Source: Sindora glabra (Eukaryota > Streptophyta > Magnoliopsida > Fabales > Fabaceae). Taken from it: 64,000 nucleotides of DNA. Where the stretch lies: assembly GCA_020226215.1 (NCBI GenBank), contig CM035230.1:19821883-19885882 (forward strand). The letters run 5' to 3'. Every line of letters begins with the position of its first letter. Within the stretch, counting starts at the first letter, position 1. Shown piece after piece: positions 37,828 through 51,347 of this stretch. The notes beneath the pieces are model-generated. The model searched no databases and was not told where the DNA came from. It saw only the letters and a program-made list of their open reading frames with translations. Position numbers and translations under genes: made by a program.

Positions 37828-38262
37828 CATTTTATTATTTTCTTCATTATCACTTTCACTTTCCTTCTTATTTATTCTTAATCTCAAACTTTATCTTTAT
37901 CCAAGTCCATTTGTAGAATCCTAGATATTCTTCTATCCTTCACCACATGTCAATGATCGTTGTCAATACTCTTTCCATTAACATTAAGCATAAAGCAAAT
38001 ACCTTATTCTAGGATATTGGTTCAAAACATAAAAGGTGCATTTTCTTGCTTTTATTTCTCTCAAATCTTAGCCTCTTCTATTTATGTGAATTTTTATGTA
38101 GTTTTCTTTTATATTTCCTCTATAGAACTTTTAAAGTTGTATCTAAGTGTTAATGCTTATTATGTATTTAACAAAATATTGTAGTTCAAATAGAAGTGGT
38201 TGAACAATGGTAAAATATGGAGTAAAAATGAAAAAGATTAATGAAAATTACCATTTTTCACA

Positions 38263-38897
38263 ATAGTCTATGTAGACTTGAATCGTTAAAAAGGGAAGAA
38301 AAGCTAAGGCAAGTAATGGAGATAGGTGATGATTTTGAAATAGATAGAACTAATATGATTTTAAAGTAGCAAAAAGCATTAGCTCAAATAAAAAAGAAGA
38401 AAAGCTTACTCATCCAAGAGCATAAGATTAAAAAAAATGCACAACTGAAAGCTGGCTATTGTTCCAAGGAAGTTTAGTAAGGATAGACATTACACATAAA
38501 AAAGAATAGAAAAGTAGCTATTATCTTTGATCTTAATCCCTATTTAGCAATTAATAAAGCATGTAGTAGATTTGTCTATAGAAGGAAGAATAAGGTATTA
38601 TCACTTGAAAGGGGAGATGCTAGTGGTGATATGATGGATAGAGATGTCAACTCACCTATCAAGAAGCTATGTGTGAGATCTAGATCATAATCAAGGTCAA
38701 TGTCACATGCACCACTTAAAGCTGTGCTTGAAAAGGGATTTATGGATTCTGCTCAAAAGGTCAAGGTAACTGATCTTGCTAAGAAATTTATCAAGAAAAA
38801 AAATAAAGATGCATGATGTAAAGAAGTTGATAGAGTAATTCCAACTTTGAAGCCTAAGCACTTGTTTTTTAGGAAATGTTCTATTGGAAACACTTAA
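38263..38897 (+). pseudogene. NOG1: NOG1 C-terminal fragment, copy 2
   Basis: This is the better-preserved of the two fragments of the nucleolar ribosome-assembly GTPase. Readable blocks are CRLESLKREEKLRQVMEI, DDFEIDRTNMIL, KALAQIKKKKSLLIQEHKIK, LNPYLAINKA, SLERGDASGDMMDRDV, KKLCVRSRS.SRS, GFMDSAQKVKVTDLAKKFIK and RVIPTLKPKHLF. The Gly-Asp-Met-Met-Asp and Arg-Ser-rich stretches follow the order of the plant protein. Stops include TAG at 38367-38369 (shared with copy 1) and a TGA after NKDA that looks like a CGA arginine codon changed at a CpG. It ends at the TAA at 38895-38897, close to the natural C-terminus. The GTPase domain is absent, so it cannot act as NOG1. Confidence 0.9.
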
Positions 38898-40180
38898 AAA
38901 TGATGAAATAGACAAAGTAAGGGATATGCTTTGCTATATTCACTTTTTCTTTTTCTTATCATTTTTCATAAATTGGAGACAAGAATAAATTTGATTCCAT
39001 TCTCATTCTTTGAGATTTTTCTATTTCATAAGTTACTTGTATCACTAAAAAACATTGCTTTACATTCTTCATTTGCAGATGAAACTAATTTTTGCTTTCT
39101 AAGACTAGTTTTTCTAGTTTTAGATAATGATTTTTGTTCTAAAAAATTTCCTTCTTTCTCTTTATTAGCTTGGTTGAAGTTTAATTTATGTACAAACATT
39201 AAGGTTCTCTTATAATTTTGTCTTTGTTTTATTTCTCTTTTTTTTTCTCTCATTTATGTAACTTTATGCTAGTAAAAATTTTGCTATTTATATATAGTAT
39301 AATTTTAGGTACCATATTTAAATTTAAGGCATTCAATGATTGTCTCTAATCTAGTTCCATATCATATGTTATCCTTATATGGTTTAAGCATAGTTAAACA
39401 AGGAAATTTATTTACAAGTGTTTTGCATATCAAATTCTATCCTTGTACAAATTTTCAGTTAAGAAAATTGAAGGAGAATGTCTAATCATACTATTATTAG
39501 ACCATTAAAGGATGATAATAAAGAATTAAAGTGTGTTTACTTGAATGATGATTGCAGTTATAAGCATATTTAGTTTGTATGCATTAATCAGTTAATATAT
39601 GTTTGGTTATTCTCTAAAAATGGATTTAATGATGTCTGTTTCCTAAAAATATAGGTGTTGTTGTGTTGAGAAACTCTCAGATGATGCTCAATGATAGTAC
39701 TAAAGACCTCTAAAGGAAGTTTTGGAAATTTAATCCTAATATAACATAACCAAAGTTTAATATAACTTAAGTTGATTTTGTTTAGGAACTCTAGGAATCA
39801 TCACAACCTAATATGAAGATCATTATCTATTTTAAGGCTTCATTTTAATTGCTTTCTTGTTGAATAGACAAGCTTTTTCTTAGCTAAATCCATAGGACAT
39901 TAAGTGTGAAATAGCTCCATTAACTTTTCATTATGCTTTGTTAACATCATTGTCATTTGTAATATTATTTTTCCAATGATTTTATATTAAGGGAAAAATG
40001 TAAAATACCTACTTTTAACCTTAAGCTGATTGTATTTTGCTCTCACTAATTTTAGGAACTTACAAATTGAACTTTTTAACTACATAAAATTTGAAATTAA
40101 TAATAAAAATTTACTTTACTATTTTATTGAATTATGTGATTCGCTCAAGAAGTTTTTAAACAAAAAATTATCAAACTATT
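38898..40180. other. Non-coding sequence between NOG1 fragment and solo LTR (copy 2)
   Basis: Counterpart of 17497-18744. The overlapping open frames 38931-39215 (+) and 39026-39253 (-) are chance frames with no family likeness and are not kept in copy 1. Confidence 0.4.
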
Positions 40181-41062
40181 TGTCATGATCCACCTAGGTT
40201 GTGATTAGCGTGGAACCCAATTACTAATTTCCATTAGCCTAATTTGATCCTAAACTTGGTATGATTAGCTACTAATAAGGGCATAACTTATTTCATAAAT
40301 AATATTAAAAATATTTATAATTAAATGTCTACATTGTTTTACATTTAACATTCTCTTACAAGGCTTAACAAGTATTTCTATTTCCAAGCAACAAAGTATT
40401 CATAGCTATCTTAGACAAACTATTCCCTTAAAGTATTTACACCTATGTGCTAGTGGAGGAGGAGCTTCTATTGTAGTATCTAAAGAAGGATACAATTTAA
40501 AAAGTAAATCTAAGACTCATTTTGTAAATAATGTATACTAAAATCCTTCCAATCATACTAATTCATATTTATACAACTAATCTTATACATAACAATATTG
40601 ATATTTATAATGAATAAACAAAAAAAAGTATTTAAATGTCCTTGTGACTCCTGATTAACCTTATCTTTTCACAAAACTAACTTTATTCTTTCGAGGCCAA
40701 CCCTTTCCCTTCACAAATAGTTTCCTGAATCCAATACTATTTCAAATTCTCATTATTTCATCTCCTTTATCCATATCTCATATCATAAGCATATCCTTAT
40801 TAGGAATTCCAATGTTTGAATCATATAATTCATATTCATGAGCTAATTATATTCATATATGTATCATAAGACCTTATATAATCATAAAATTCTACCATAT
40901 ATTTAGAATTGAAAATGATAAGTTAATAGTTGACTATAGTAGTTAAATGTGACCATCTATAATGCAAATTTGGAGGCTATAGTCAACTATTCTCATCCAA
41001 AAGCCATATTTATTGATAATAGTTAAGTATGATAGTTAACTATAGTCCTTTTGAGAGAAATT

Positions 41063-44000
41063 TACTATTATAGAATAGCTTAATGTTGTTAGGCATTTAG
41101 AAAATTAGACATCAATTTACCACTAATGATTGATCAAGCGCTATTGAAAACAATATTTCATGTCAATTTCAAAATAACCATAAAATATTATAACAATATT
41201 AGTTATAATATAAGAAACCTGATGTTAGTTTTTATGCTAGAGATATGGAAAGTAACATTCAACATCCATAATTTATAAATACCTAATATCTAATTTTGAT
41301 ATACTACTTTATTTTATATTAATTACCAACGTAGTATATTATACCCTTTATTTAATCTACCCTACTCATCCTTGCCCCACTCCCCTAACTCTTGTTCCTT
41401 TAACCTTAACCTCCTCAATTAATACCTCTTCTTAAATCCTTCCTATTTCTCATATATTCAACCTTCTAAAATATTGTACCTAAAAATAAAAGACAATATC
41501 TCATATAACGTTATAAAATCCCAATGATGATAATTTTAAATAATAAATCTTATAACAAAAGTTTAAAAACTATAAGAAGTTATACTAAATACATTAATCA
41601 TAGATAGGTGATAAGTTAAATACTATTTTGATACTTGTCTCTTAACCTGTGAGGTTAATGCTTCTTAAAAAATCGCAGTTGAATTCATTTCCTATAAATG
41701 CAATGAGTATTCATTAAATTTTGAAAAAATAATAGTACATATTTCATATAAATAAATAGTATACAATACAATCGAAAGCCAAAAAAATTGAATCAAATCA
41801 AAATTTATACATATACAAACTTATGAATGCTACATCATAATAAAAGGAAACAAGATATGATAGATTATGAAATTAAAAACTAAATTGCAAAAACTAACCA
41901 AATCCTTACCTTTAAATCTTCCATTTTTCCAATAAATGCATAACTCTACAAGCTTAGCAATAATCTAAAAAAAATTCATTCCTATAAAAAAATTTAGTGA
42001 TGAAAAACACAAAATGAAAAAAATCATCTTTAGGTTGAAAGGAGAGCATGCTTTGTTAGAGAGAGAGAAAATTGATTTAGAGTTAAGAAAGATCTAGGAT
42101 GAAATTTCTAAATGCTATCATTACTCCACTCTTTTTATTTTTAATTCATACCAATATTTTTGATTTAAAAATAATTTATTTGCAAAAAAAAAGTATACAA
42201 AAGTATAATGTCATTGCACCACTAACAAACAATTAATGTCAATTGTTTACACAATAATCAATGTTGTAAAATAGAAATACCAATTTTAACAAGAAAACTG
42301 ATGTCTTTTTGTGCACCAAATTTATTTTTAAAATGCACATAACCAATTGACACATAAGAAATAATCAATTAACACATGTAAAAATATTACTCAATAATTG
42401 CAAAATGAGATAAAAATTGATAATAGCATGACTAATTGTAAGAGCTTTTATACAAAGTTTTTAAACTCTCATTTACAAATCAAAATACAAGTCATAACAA
42501 ATCATTTATAACTAAGCCAACCATTAGCAACTAATTTACAACAATTAAATTGATTAAAACTACCAATAGTATTCAAAAGCACTTAAAGCTATCTATTATA
42601 GTTTAGCTTTAGTCAAGAAGAAATAGCTTGCCCAAAGCTCTCTAACCTTATCAAGTTACTCTTTATTATATGGTTGGTTCTTTCCTTGAAATACTACAAT
42701 TTGTACACAATTAAGATGTTACAATTAAAACTGATTTAGTTAATTAATCTAGCATGTGATAATTTGTAAATAAGTAAGTGATTACCTTAGTAAAGAGTTT
42801 ATGAGCAGATAATAAATCAAATATGTAGCATATGACATAGGAAACATACTTTATATTTTTAGACTATTTTATGCACTACAATAAAATCAGTAGTTTGATC
42901 CTATTAACATACAATTTTCTAAATTAAATATGATACAATCTTACTATTAATAATATTTCCAAATTAAAAAATCTACCTAGCCTCACTCATAAGATGTGAT
43001 TAAAGCTCCTTTTATAGAATTCTTTAAAGTGGATCACATTTTTCCTAAAAAAGAAACTATCTATTAGATAAGCTTACTCATAATTGAAGAACAAGTGAAA
43101 CTTACACCTCATGGTACAATACAAAGTAGGAGTTTTTCTTGGCCTTATAAAATAAAGCCTTAATAATGTAGTCCTACCTTTTATCTTTTTTTTGGTGTGA
43201 ATTATGCATTAAGTTAATATAGATCTAGGAATGCATATCTAACATTTATCGATGGCAACTGCAAAAGGATTGGCATAATCTAAACTTATATTCAGATAAT
43301 AATTCAATTAATTTATGTTTAGTTAAAAAAGATAGCAAAAACTTACTTGATCTAGAGTTGGATGTAAGTTACATTAAGCTCTTTAAACTTTAGCAATTGC
43401 TCAATGGTACCATTTTTAATGAAAATTAGATTTTTCAATCCCACTACATCCACCCTAATCAAGAGTAGAGTTTGGGACTCATTGCTTCAGGAACTATAAA
43501 GGTGTCATTATAGCTCCTTCCAAGCACAATCATGATGTTGTAACTCCTTTTAAGGATGATCAAGAGGTTGATAAAATATAAATAATAATAATTAGTAGTC
43601 TCAAATAACAATACTAAAATAACTTCAAAAAATATTAAAAAATTTATTAATGGGGGAATACATGTTGATACCTCCATTGGGTATTAAATGAAGGTCATTG
43701 GCTATGCAATAAATGTCATGTAGGCTTCATCCATTGTTAAAACCATATTATTTAGCACTAGAACCATAACCTAATGGACTTGACTTGATTATTAGGCAAT
43801 GGTCAATGATACAGTTAACAGCATACCAAAATCCACCTATCTATCTTGAAGTGGTCTGAGCACTATTAAAGCATATCATGCTTTATTCTATGTAATGTGA
43901 ATCCTAACCATAAGTAACCTGATTCATACATATATATTTATATATATAAGTTTTAGGGTTAAGTGTGACATTTATCTTGAGTATAATTTTCAGCATTTCT

Positions 44001-46696
44001 TTTATTATAGTGGTTGACACTTTAAGTGTTAACGCATCTTCCCCACCTATCATAGAGAGGTTAGCACACCTCATTAATCAAAAGCTCCCATAAGTGGTAA
44101 AGCACTAGTCATAAGAATCATTTTATTTGTAAAAGCAATAGACCTATAGGTTAGTTGGATAGACACTGTAGAATTTGAAGCTACAGTATGCTGACAATCT
44201 ATTTGTTTAAATAGGATGTAAAATATATTGCCTTGCTATTGTAGCTACTACTAAAACTACTGCTTCACTTTCAAGTGCTACTCTATTACTTATTGCAATC
44301 TCACTTCTATTTCTACATTGTTTTTCCATATCACTTCGTTAGTGACCTTCATTTTCATTTATGCTAAATTGATCATTAATTATCCAATTAGATGGTGCCT
44401 TGCTAAGGAAAAGATCCTCTTAAGGCTAACACATGTCTAGTACCCTAATCGCAATCAGGATACTCTTCAGTTCCTAAAGTTATGGTTAAGATGTCATGCT
44501 TCCTAACTAATCAAAACTCAACCTAGCAGGCTTGTTACATGATAGTGTCCTATAGCAATTAACAAAGAATAGATTATTAGAAATAACTCGATTGAAATGG
44601 AAGCTTCAAAATTAAATAACACATTTTGGCATGAATCTTAATAATTACACTCCTCTCGGCAATGGCTTAACTTTCTAAGGTCATGTACTTCCTTTATTTG
44701 TTTACAATTCTTCATTTCTATAACTTTACATGAGAAATAAAAGATATCTAACTAGTGGCTTTGCCCTTCTTAGCTTTGGAATGACTCTTGACTAACAAGT
44801 TCTTCTCTAACTTTTTATAGCCTCTTCAAGAGAGCTTGTATGGATATATATTCCTTTTTTACTTCTCCCATTGGACTTGCTTAATGTCTATTAACCAAAG
44901 GACATATGAATTTACAAGTACAAATGATATATAAACAAGATATTGAAATGAATTAGATGATAGAAGGTAAAAATTTTACCTTGAAATGCTTATCCTTACA
45001 TTATTTTTGGAACTTATCCTATAATTCCTAATCAAGGTAGTTCTATACATTGGGTTAGTTTTGTTACAGTCTTAGTATTGATGTATTCCTACCTCAAAGT
45101 TAATTTGAAGTCTCTTTATAATATTATCACATACTGTAGTACTTTATTGTGCATCAGCTATTTTTTAAAATATAAAAAGATTTCTATAAGAAAAAAACAC
45201 ATATGAAAGATCAAATAATAAATGTTACAAATATAATTTATCATTTCCATAGCACAAATATATCCAAATTAAGTGTACATCTTAAGATCTTTTCTCAAAT
45301 GTTATCTTTCATTCCCTCAAGTACTTTCTTCTGATAAGAAATATCTATTGATATTTTGGACCACACAGTAACTCCTACATAACTCAAATATTGGTTAACA
45401 TTGTCTCATTCAACTGCCATTTCTCATTAAACTTAAAAAGTAATCTCTCACCCCTTATACCCCCTTAGGTTGTTAAACCCCTTATATTTCTTTTGGTTAG
45501 GGTAGTTATCTCTTAAGAAAGATCTATATTTTGGATTTATTAGGAAAAAAAACAATGTTAATCATGTGTGCATGACAAAGTTATAGTTGATATTACTTAA
45601 TGATGAATAAAGTAACAAATAAAATATTTGTCCTTGTAACAAATATAACACTAAATTACATAACAAAATACATAACTTGCATGATAAGAAACTAGATTAA
45701 AATTACATCCATCATCATAGACTTCTTCACCAATTTACATAGTAATAAAGCAAAATGGAAATAGTGAAATGAATGATAAATTCAATGCTCATAAAAGATA
45801 TAATAGTATACATTAGTAAAAGCAATAAGTAAAAATGATAGGGACATTACCACTGAATAAAACATACTATAACCATGTATCCTGAGTGTGACTAATCCCT
45901 AAAAGAATCACCAAACACAATATATAGTATAATTCTAAACTTAACAATGAATGAGGCTTTCACAATGTCATTTACATAAACATCTAAACTAGACAAAGCT
46001 AAATTTAATCACTTAATATTTAAAAATATAATGAAAATAAAAGAGGAAAACATATTTGAAAAATTTGTTGATGACTACAATGATCACAAAATAACAAGAG
46101 AGACATGGCCAAGGTTTAGAACTCATTGGAGAAATTTCGATAGAGGAGGTGGTATTAGAGAAATGGGTTTCATAAAATAAAAGTGATATAAAATAGAAGA
46201 GTAAATGAGAGTTATGTAGATAAAATAATTACACACCATTTTCTTACTAGAAAGTTAATGTCTTTAATAAACAACATTGGATTGATAGAAAATAGAAGTA
46301 TAAAGTTAAGATGATATTTAGAAAAATACCATGGGTAATCAATTCAATCTCAATTGCTTTAAAAACCAAAGTCTTAAGATCCTTTACATTTTTAAACATT
46401 ATAGTACACATTCACTAATGACATTAACTATAAATGAGACTAATGTCTTACTACTTTTTTATTGTCAAATATGTTAACCACGAAAGAATGATGTTAGCTT
46501 TTTACTTAATCATTGTCTTAAGTTCCCATATAACTTTTAATAATGCCAATACATAATTATAATGTTAGTTATTTTAACAACCATCATTTTATTTTTCTTA
46601 ATAATTTCAAAAATATTATCACATTAATATAGATATTGATTTTTCTTATAACAAATGTTTTATTGACTATCATAGATTTGCAATTTTATAATAGTA
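41063..46696 (-). mobile_element. CACTA element B nested in the solo LTR, copy 2
   Basis: The element is 5634 bases long with the same ATT TSD (41060-41062, 46697-46699). Both outermost bases have mutated: the left end reads TACTATTATAG and the right end ATAGTA, where copy 1 has CACTA and TAGTG. This element could no longer be moved by CACTA transposase. Confidence 0.8.
44030..44665 (-). pseudogene. CACTA second-frame protein (Transposase_24-like), degenerate, copy 2
   Basis: Paralogue of 22560-23180. The minus strand again shows the KHDILTITLGT-like block, here with further substitutions, and the downstream low-complexity stretch. It has many stops. Confidence 0.5.
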
Positions 46697-47690
46697 ATTC
46701 TCAAGGCTATAGTTAACTATAGTAGTTAACTATTAGCATACAAAAGCAAAACTTTTGAGAATAGCTAACTATAATAATCAATTATAGACCATTTGGGAGC
46801 AAATCTTAGAGCTATGATCGACTATAATAATTAACTATGAGCTAGATTTTCAAGCTTCCCTTATGTTTTTACTATACAACTATTCATTTTTCTTTCAAAT
46901 TATCATCATGCACAATTGCAAATTCAAATTTCCTTATAAAATTCACACCCATATTCATTATTCAAACCATTTATAAATATTAACACATTTCATAACAAAA
47001 TTTTATATTATCTAAATACTCAACTCACCAATTTATCACTACAATCCATTTTAAAGCAATTTTAATAAATCTAATGAGTTATTTGTGTATGGAAAATATA
47101 ATAAGAAGGTGGAAAAGTGATTGATTTGCCCTAAATACCACCAATTCAATAAAATTCAAAATTAAATCTCAAGTCCCTAATTTCCTTCTTTTAAGCCAAA
47201 TTTTATGAAATTATTAACCAAGAGCTTGGGAACAAGAAGAATTAACTTGTTTGAAGAAGAATTGTTGATGATTAATTGAAGGTAATAGCATGATTCTTGT
47301 TGAAATTTAAGAAAGAAGTCGAATTGAAGAAGAAGGGGTTAGAAGGAGTTTGATGGAGAAATTTGGGTTTTGAAGATTGTTTTGGGGAGTTATAAGGGGT
47401 TTTGTAATATTAAGGGCATTTTGATAATTTAGAAGTGACTTAAAGGTAAAGTACAAAAAAAATAGCTTCTAAATCTCTTCCATACACACCTACTTAATTT
47501 TAACTATATACTAATCTTCATATTATTTATTCCCTCCTATTCACACTATTTTACCTTACATTCTATCACCAAATCTTATTATTTCCTAATAAACTTTCAT
47601 CAAAAAACTATCATAAGAACTAAATAAACATTTCCACTCACAAAAATATTTTTAGAATATTCCTAATATTCTTAAGGGTGTAACATTATT

Positions 47691-49478
47691 GCTTGTTACT
47701 TTATCATATTACTTTTTCACATTTTTTATATTATATATTTGTTAGAAATTGAATTAAACATATAAAAATTTAACTTTAAAATGAGTTACATAATTATGTA
47801 ATAATAAATTAATATTAAATAATATAATGATTCTCATTTAAAATAATAAAAATTATATAATCTAATAAAATATTTAATTAAGTGGATGATTAATATTAAT
47901 TTTAACATTTTTATAGTTTAAGAGTTTGATTTATTTTAAAGTTAATGAGAGGGAAATGTAATCATCCATAATTGAAAGGGATATTTTATTATTATTTTTT
48001 ATTAATGTATGAGCCTTACTTTAGAGAGAGTGGGTGCATTGTTTTTTTGCATGGTTTGAAACAAAAAGCCCGTGTTGATAACTATAGTCATGATTGTTGA
48101 TTGATGGGGTAATCAATGCAGACAACTTAACTTTGGTGGAAAAACATTATAAAGAAAGGATATGAAAAGATGAAACCCATGATCATTCTTACATCTTCAC
48201 TCTAATTCTAACAACTAATTTTCAACAGATAGCATTTAGAAGCAAATTTAGATATGAGATACGCCATTATGGTCTAAGCTTATATTTACTGGTTTACTAC
48301 CTATCCTAATTATACTCCTATGCTGCCCATCATTTTTAAGAGTTACATAAATATATATCTTTTAAAAAAATATAAAATATTCCCTTCAACTTTGGATGAT
48401 TGAATTTTGGACTTTTTAATTTTGAAAGCTTGGATATTATCCTTTTAAATTACACAAAACTTAGAATTAATATCATCATTGACTTAATTTTTTGTTTTAT
48501 CAACTTATGCAATTTTTATAACTTTTTTTAAAAAAAATCACAATATTGTAATATATTAGTTTATTTCATCATTTTTCTCACATTATTTCAATGTTATATA
48601 TTTAATAGAAATTAAATTAGTTATATAGAATTTTAATTAAATGCTTGAAAATAAATTGAAAAATTATGTATGAAAAATAATGAGAAAGATCCAAATTTCA
48701 TAATTTTGTGATTCTTTTCTATAAAGTTAATGAAAACATCAAGCGAATTAATAAAATAAAAAACTAAATCTAGAATGATCGTTAATTTCAAGTTTCATGT
48801 GGTTTGAAATAAAGATATCCAATTTTGTAGAACTAAAAGGAGCAAAATTCAACATTTCTAAAATTGAAGGATACATTTTACATTTTACACATCATTAAAT
48901 TCACAACCATTTTTATTAGAGCCAGGATTAGTACAAGTTGGAACCATATCTTTTGTGAGACACAAATTTTAGTTGTGTAGTTTTATGCGCACTTTACATT
49001 TACACACATGACACAATTTTTTTTTAAATAATAGGAATAGTTAACATACACATCAAAATTTTTTAGAATCAAACCTAAGATGTGAAGGCATGAAAAGTCC
49101 ATATATAATATCATATGTCACTTGAGTTAAATGCTTTTTGGCTACATTCATGATACAATTTAAATAAAACAAATTTTATTTATTTTAAATTTTGTGAGGT
49201 AAAATAGTATATGTGGGTATAACATTTCATCTTCATATAAGTTTGTTAACATGAAATTGCATTTTCCTTTACAATAAGGAAATGAAAACAATACGCAAAA
49301 CATTCAGTGTATATAATGTTATTAGAATCAAATTTACCAATAATTAGATCACAATGTACCACAAAATGTTATTGCTCTCACAGGGATAACTTAATGATTT
49401 CTTTCAGAAAATAATAAAAAAATGTAAAAAATTTCTTATACAAGAAGATGAAGAGCAAGGGCAGTCCAAGACTCTGTT
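47691..49478. other. 3' flank of the decayed polygalacturonase copy (copy 2)
   Basis: Counterpart of 25888-27676, with small deletions. No gene seen. Confidence 0.5.
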
Positions 49479-49697
49479 TTAAGGTGCAAAACTAGGTGCT
49501 TTCCCTCAAATAATTAGTTTGATATTCATACATTGAGCAGTTATAGGAGATCTGTTAAACGTGAGATCAATGTCACTGAGTTCCATAACTTCACGTGGGA
49601 CTCCACTGCTACAAACAAGGGTGACTCCTTCTTTTGTCACAGAAGATCCTCTAATGTTTTTGAACGAGACCTTGCTTATCTTTATTTTTAACGGGTT
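49479..49697 (-). pseudogene. Polygalacturonase exon 4, decayed paralogue
   Basis: It has the same length (219 bases) and the same AG acceptor as exon 4 of the intact gene, and reads NPLKIKISKVSFKNIRGSSV and on through LVCSSGVP. Two cysteines conserved in GH28 pectinases are lost (VPRE for VPCE, and APSF for APSC). A TGA at 49506-49508 cuts off the last residues. Intron 3 runs only to 49800, where a LINE begins; exons 1-3 with the catalytic motifs are absent from the window. It is a gene relic left by the segmental duplication. Confidence 0.93.
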
Positions 49698-50613
49698 CTA
49701 CAATTATTTGAAAAAAAAATAATAAATTAAGGAAAAATGGAATGTATAAAATGTATTAATACAATAAAAGAAATTTGAAATATTTAATTCATAAAATGCT
49801 GCGTAAATGGTTTTTCTCAAGTGAGAGCGGTTTTTCTTTCAGTGGGAGAGTGATAAGACAAACTACATCGATAACTGCCATCTATGGTGCATTCATGGCA
49901 GAGCCTCCACCCATATTGACAACACCTCCTATAGTCATGGGAGAGAAAAGTTTCAATAGGAACACTGTACCGTTGATGACAGCCAAAGCTTGGTCATTTT
50001 GCCTAGATTTTAATTATGTACATTTAGACGTAAATAGTTTCATGGCAACCTTCAGGTAGGAAGACCACTTCATACGTATCCTATGGGAAGGGCCTTGCAA
50101 TATAATGGGAAAAACCATAGTTCTTCACATATGGGATCCCTGTCTTAATTTGGATGAACTAGATTTTTCTACCATGTATGTTTGGAAACAAGTGCATAAA
50201 ATGACCCTAGAATTCATGTCCATTGAAAACAATGCATGCAGGATTGGACATAGTTTAGGAGAACTAATAGCAGGAAGTGATCTTGTAATTAAAGGCTAGA
50301 TCAGGAGGAGTTTTCTACGGTTACAGGTACAGTGGCCTCTGAAAAAAGCCACTCAAAATAGGAATATGGCTGTCACGCAAGGATCCAGATAGAGTATGGG
50401 TGGTTTTTCGCTATGAAAAACCTCTTCATTTCTATTATGGCTGTGGATATATTGGACATGGGCATAGAGAATACTCTATGCCATGGATTCCATTAGGAGA
50501 TGGAAATGATAATAAACAATAGGGACCATGGATCTCCGCCAAAGCCCAGATTGCATCACCGTAGGAAATAAGGGTGAAGGACAACGAAGTCCTGTATCTC
50601 TAATAAGACATTC

Positions 50614-50617
50614 CTAT
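50614..50617. repeat. Target-site duplication, left (CTAT)
   Basis: CTAT directly precedes the 5' LTR and is repeated at 53475-53478. Removing the insertion and one CTAT restores a continuous LINE ORF1 reading (HSYPQE). Most LTR elements give five bases; only four match here. Confidence 0.7.
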
Positions 50618-51345
50618 TGTCACAAGCTGGTAGTTGTACAGTTCGATAGGCAAACATGCTTGGATTAAGTTGAGACTTGGTGGAAAAATCTAATATGTTA
50701 TGAGGGTCTTGTGGCTGAAATTTGAGTGCAATCCGGCTTGCGTACGATTTTTCCCTATTTTTCCAAGTTTGGGGATATTTTGATCATTTCGGAAGGTTCG
50801 TGAATCTAGCGGGGTTCAACGAGACCATATTTGGAATCCTAGCATTTTTACCTTCGTGTCGGCTGGTTTTTGTGACAAATGGACACCCGAAGCATGGCAA
50901 AAAGGGCTTATGACAACTCGGAAAAAATATATCATCTTCCCACGAGAGGGTTTTTGCTCAAAATGCTCTTTAAGGGGGTGGAATGCTCCATAGGCCTGCA
51001 GGGTGCCTGGACACTAAGCTAAGGATGGAGTGTGTTGGCTTGTGGCCATCCCCCTGCACACTCAAAGCTATGGAATGAGGCATAAACTAAGCGAACGGAG
51101 TGTCCCTCTCCCTATTTATTTCTCCCTTACGGTCCGTAGTGCACGGAGGCTTCCTGTGTGAAAGGATCCTGTGGTCCGGTATGCGCGGTCACTTTGGCAA
51201 CATACGATATTCAAGTGTGGATATGTCTCGCTATCTTTACCCAAGCATGCTAAACGTGGGTTTAATGTTGGAAGGCTGGCATGTTGGCCAAGAGTGGCAA
51301 GCATGCGCCGCACGGTTTCAGTTGGAGAGCTGCCAGCCCGTGACA
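50618..51345 (+). repeat. 5' LTR of the nested element
   Basis: 728 bases, from TGTCACAAGCTGG to CCCGTGACA, aligned throughout with 52746-53474. The differences are scattered and mostly C/T or G/A. The open frames inside it (51100-51569 on both strands) are by-products of its higher GC content. Confidence 0.9.
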
Positions 51346-51347
51346 TT

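Larger units (their letters stand above)
40181..47685 (+). mobile_element. Ty3/Gypsy-type solo LTR, copy 2, split by a CACTA element
   Basis: It begins TGTCATGATCC and ends GGGTGTAACA. The left flank is CTATT (40176-40180) and the right flank TTATT (47686-47690). It is the paralogue of 18745-25882 with the same nested CACTA. It has no internal retroelement genes. Confidence 0.75.
33349..49800 (+). repeat. Segmental duplication, copy 2
   Basis: This is the direct-orientation partner of 7086-28000. It begins with a CACTA-type terminus (CACTACTACAAAAT) and ends abruptly at 49800 inside polygalacturonase intron 3, where a LINE starts. Substitutions and small indels are spread throughout, so this is an old duplication and not an assembly repeat. 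The copies look roughly 85-90 % identical by eye, which was not measured. Confidence 0.9.

Noticed and set aside
38931..39253. Overlapping frames of 94 (+) and 75 (-) codons
   Set aside because: Neither is kept in the paralogous sequence of copy 1 and neither resembles a known protein.
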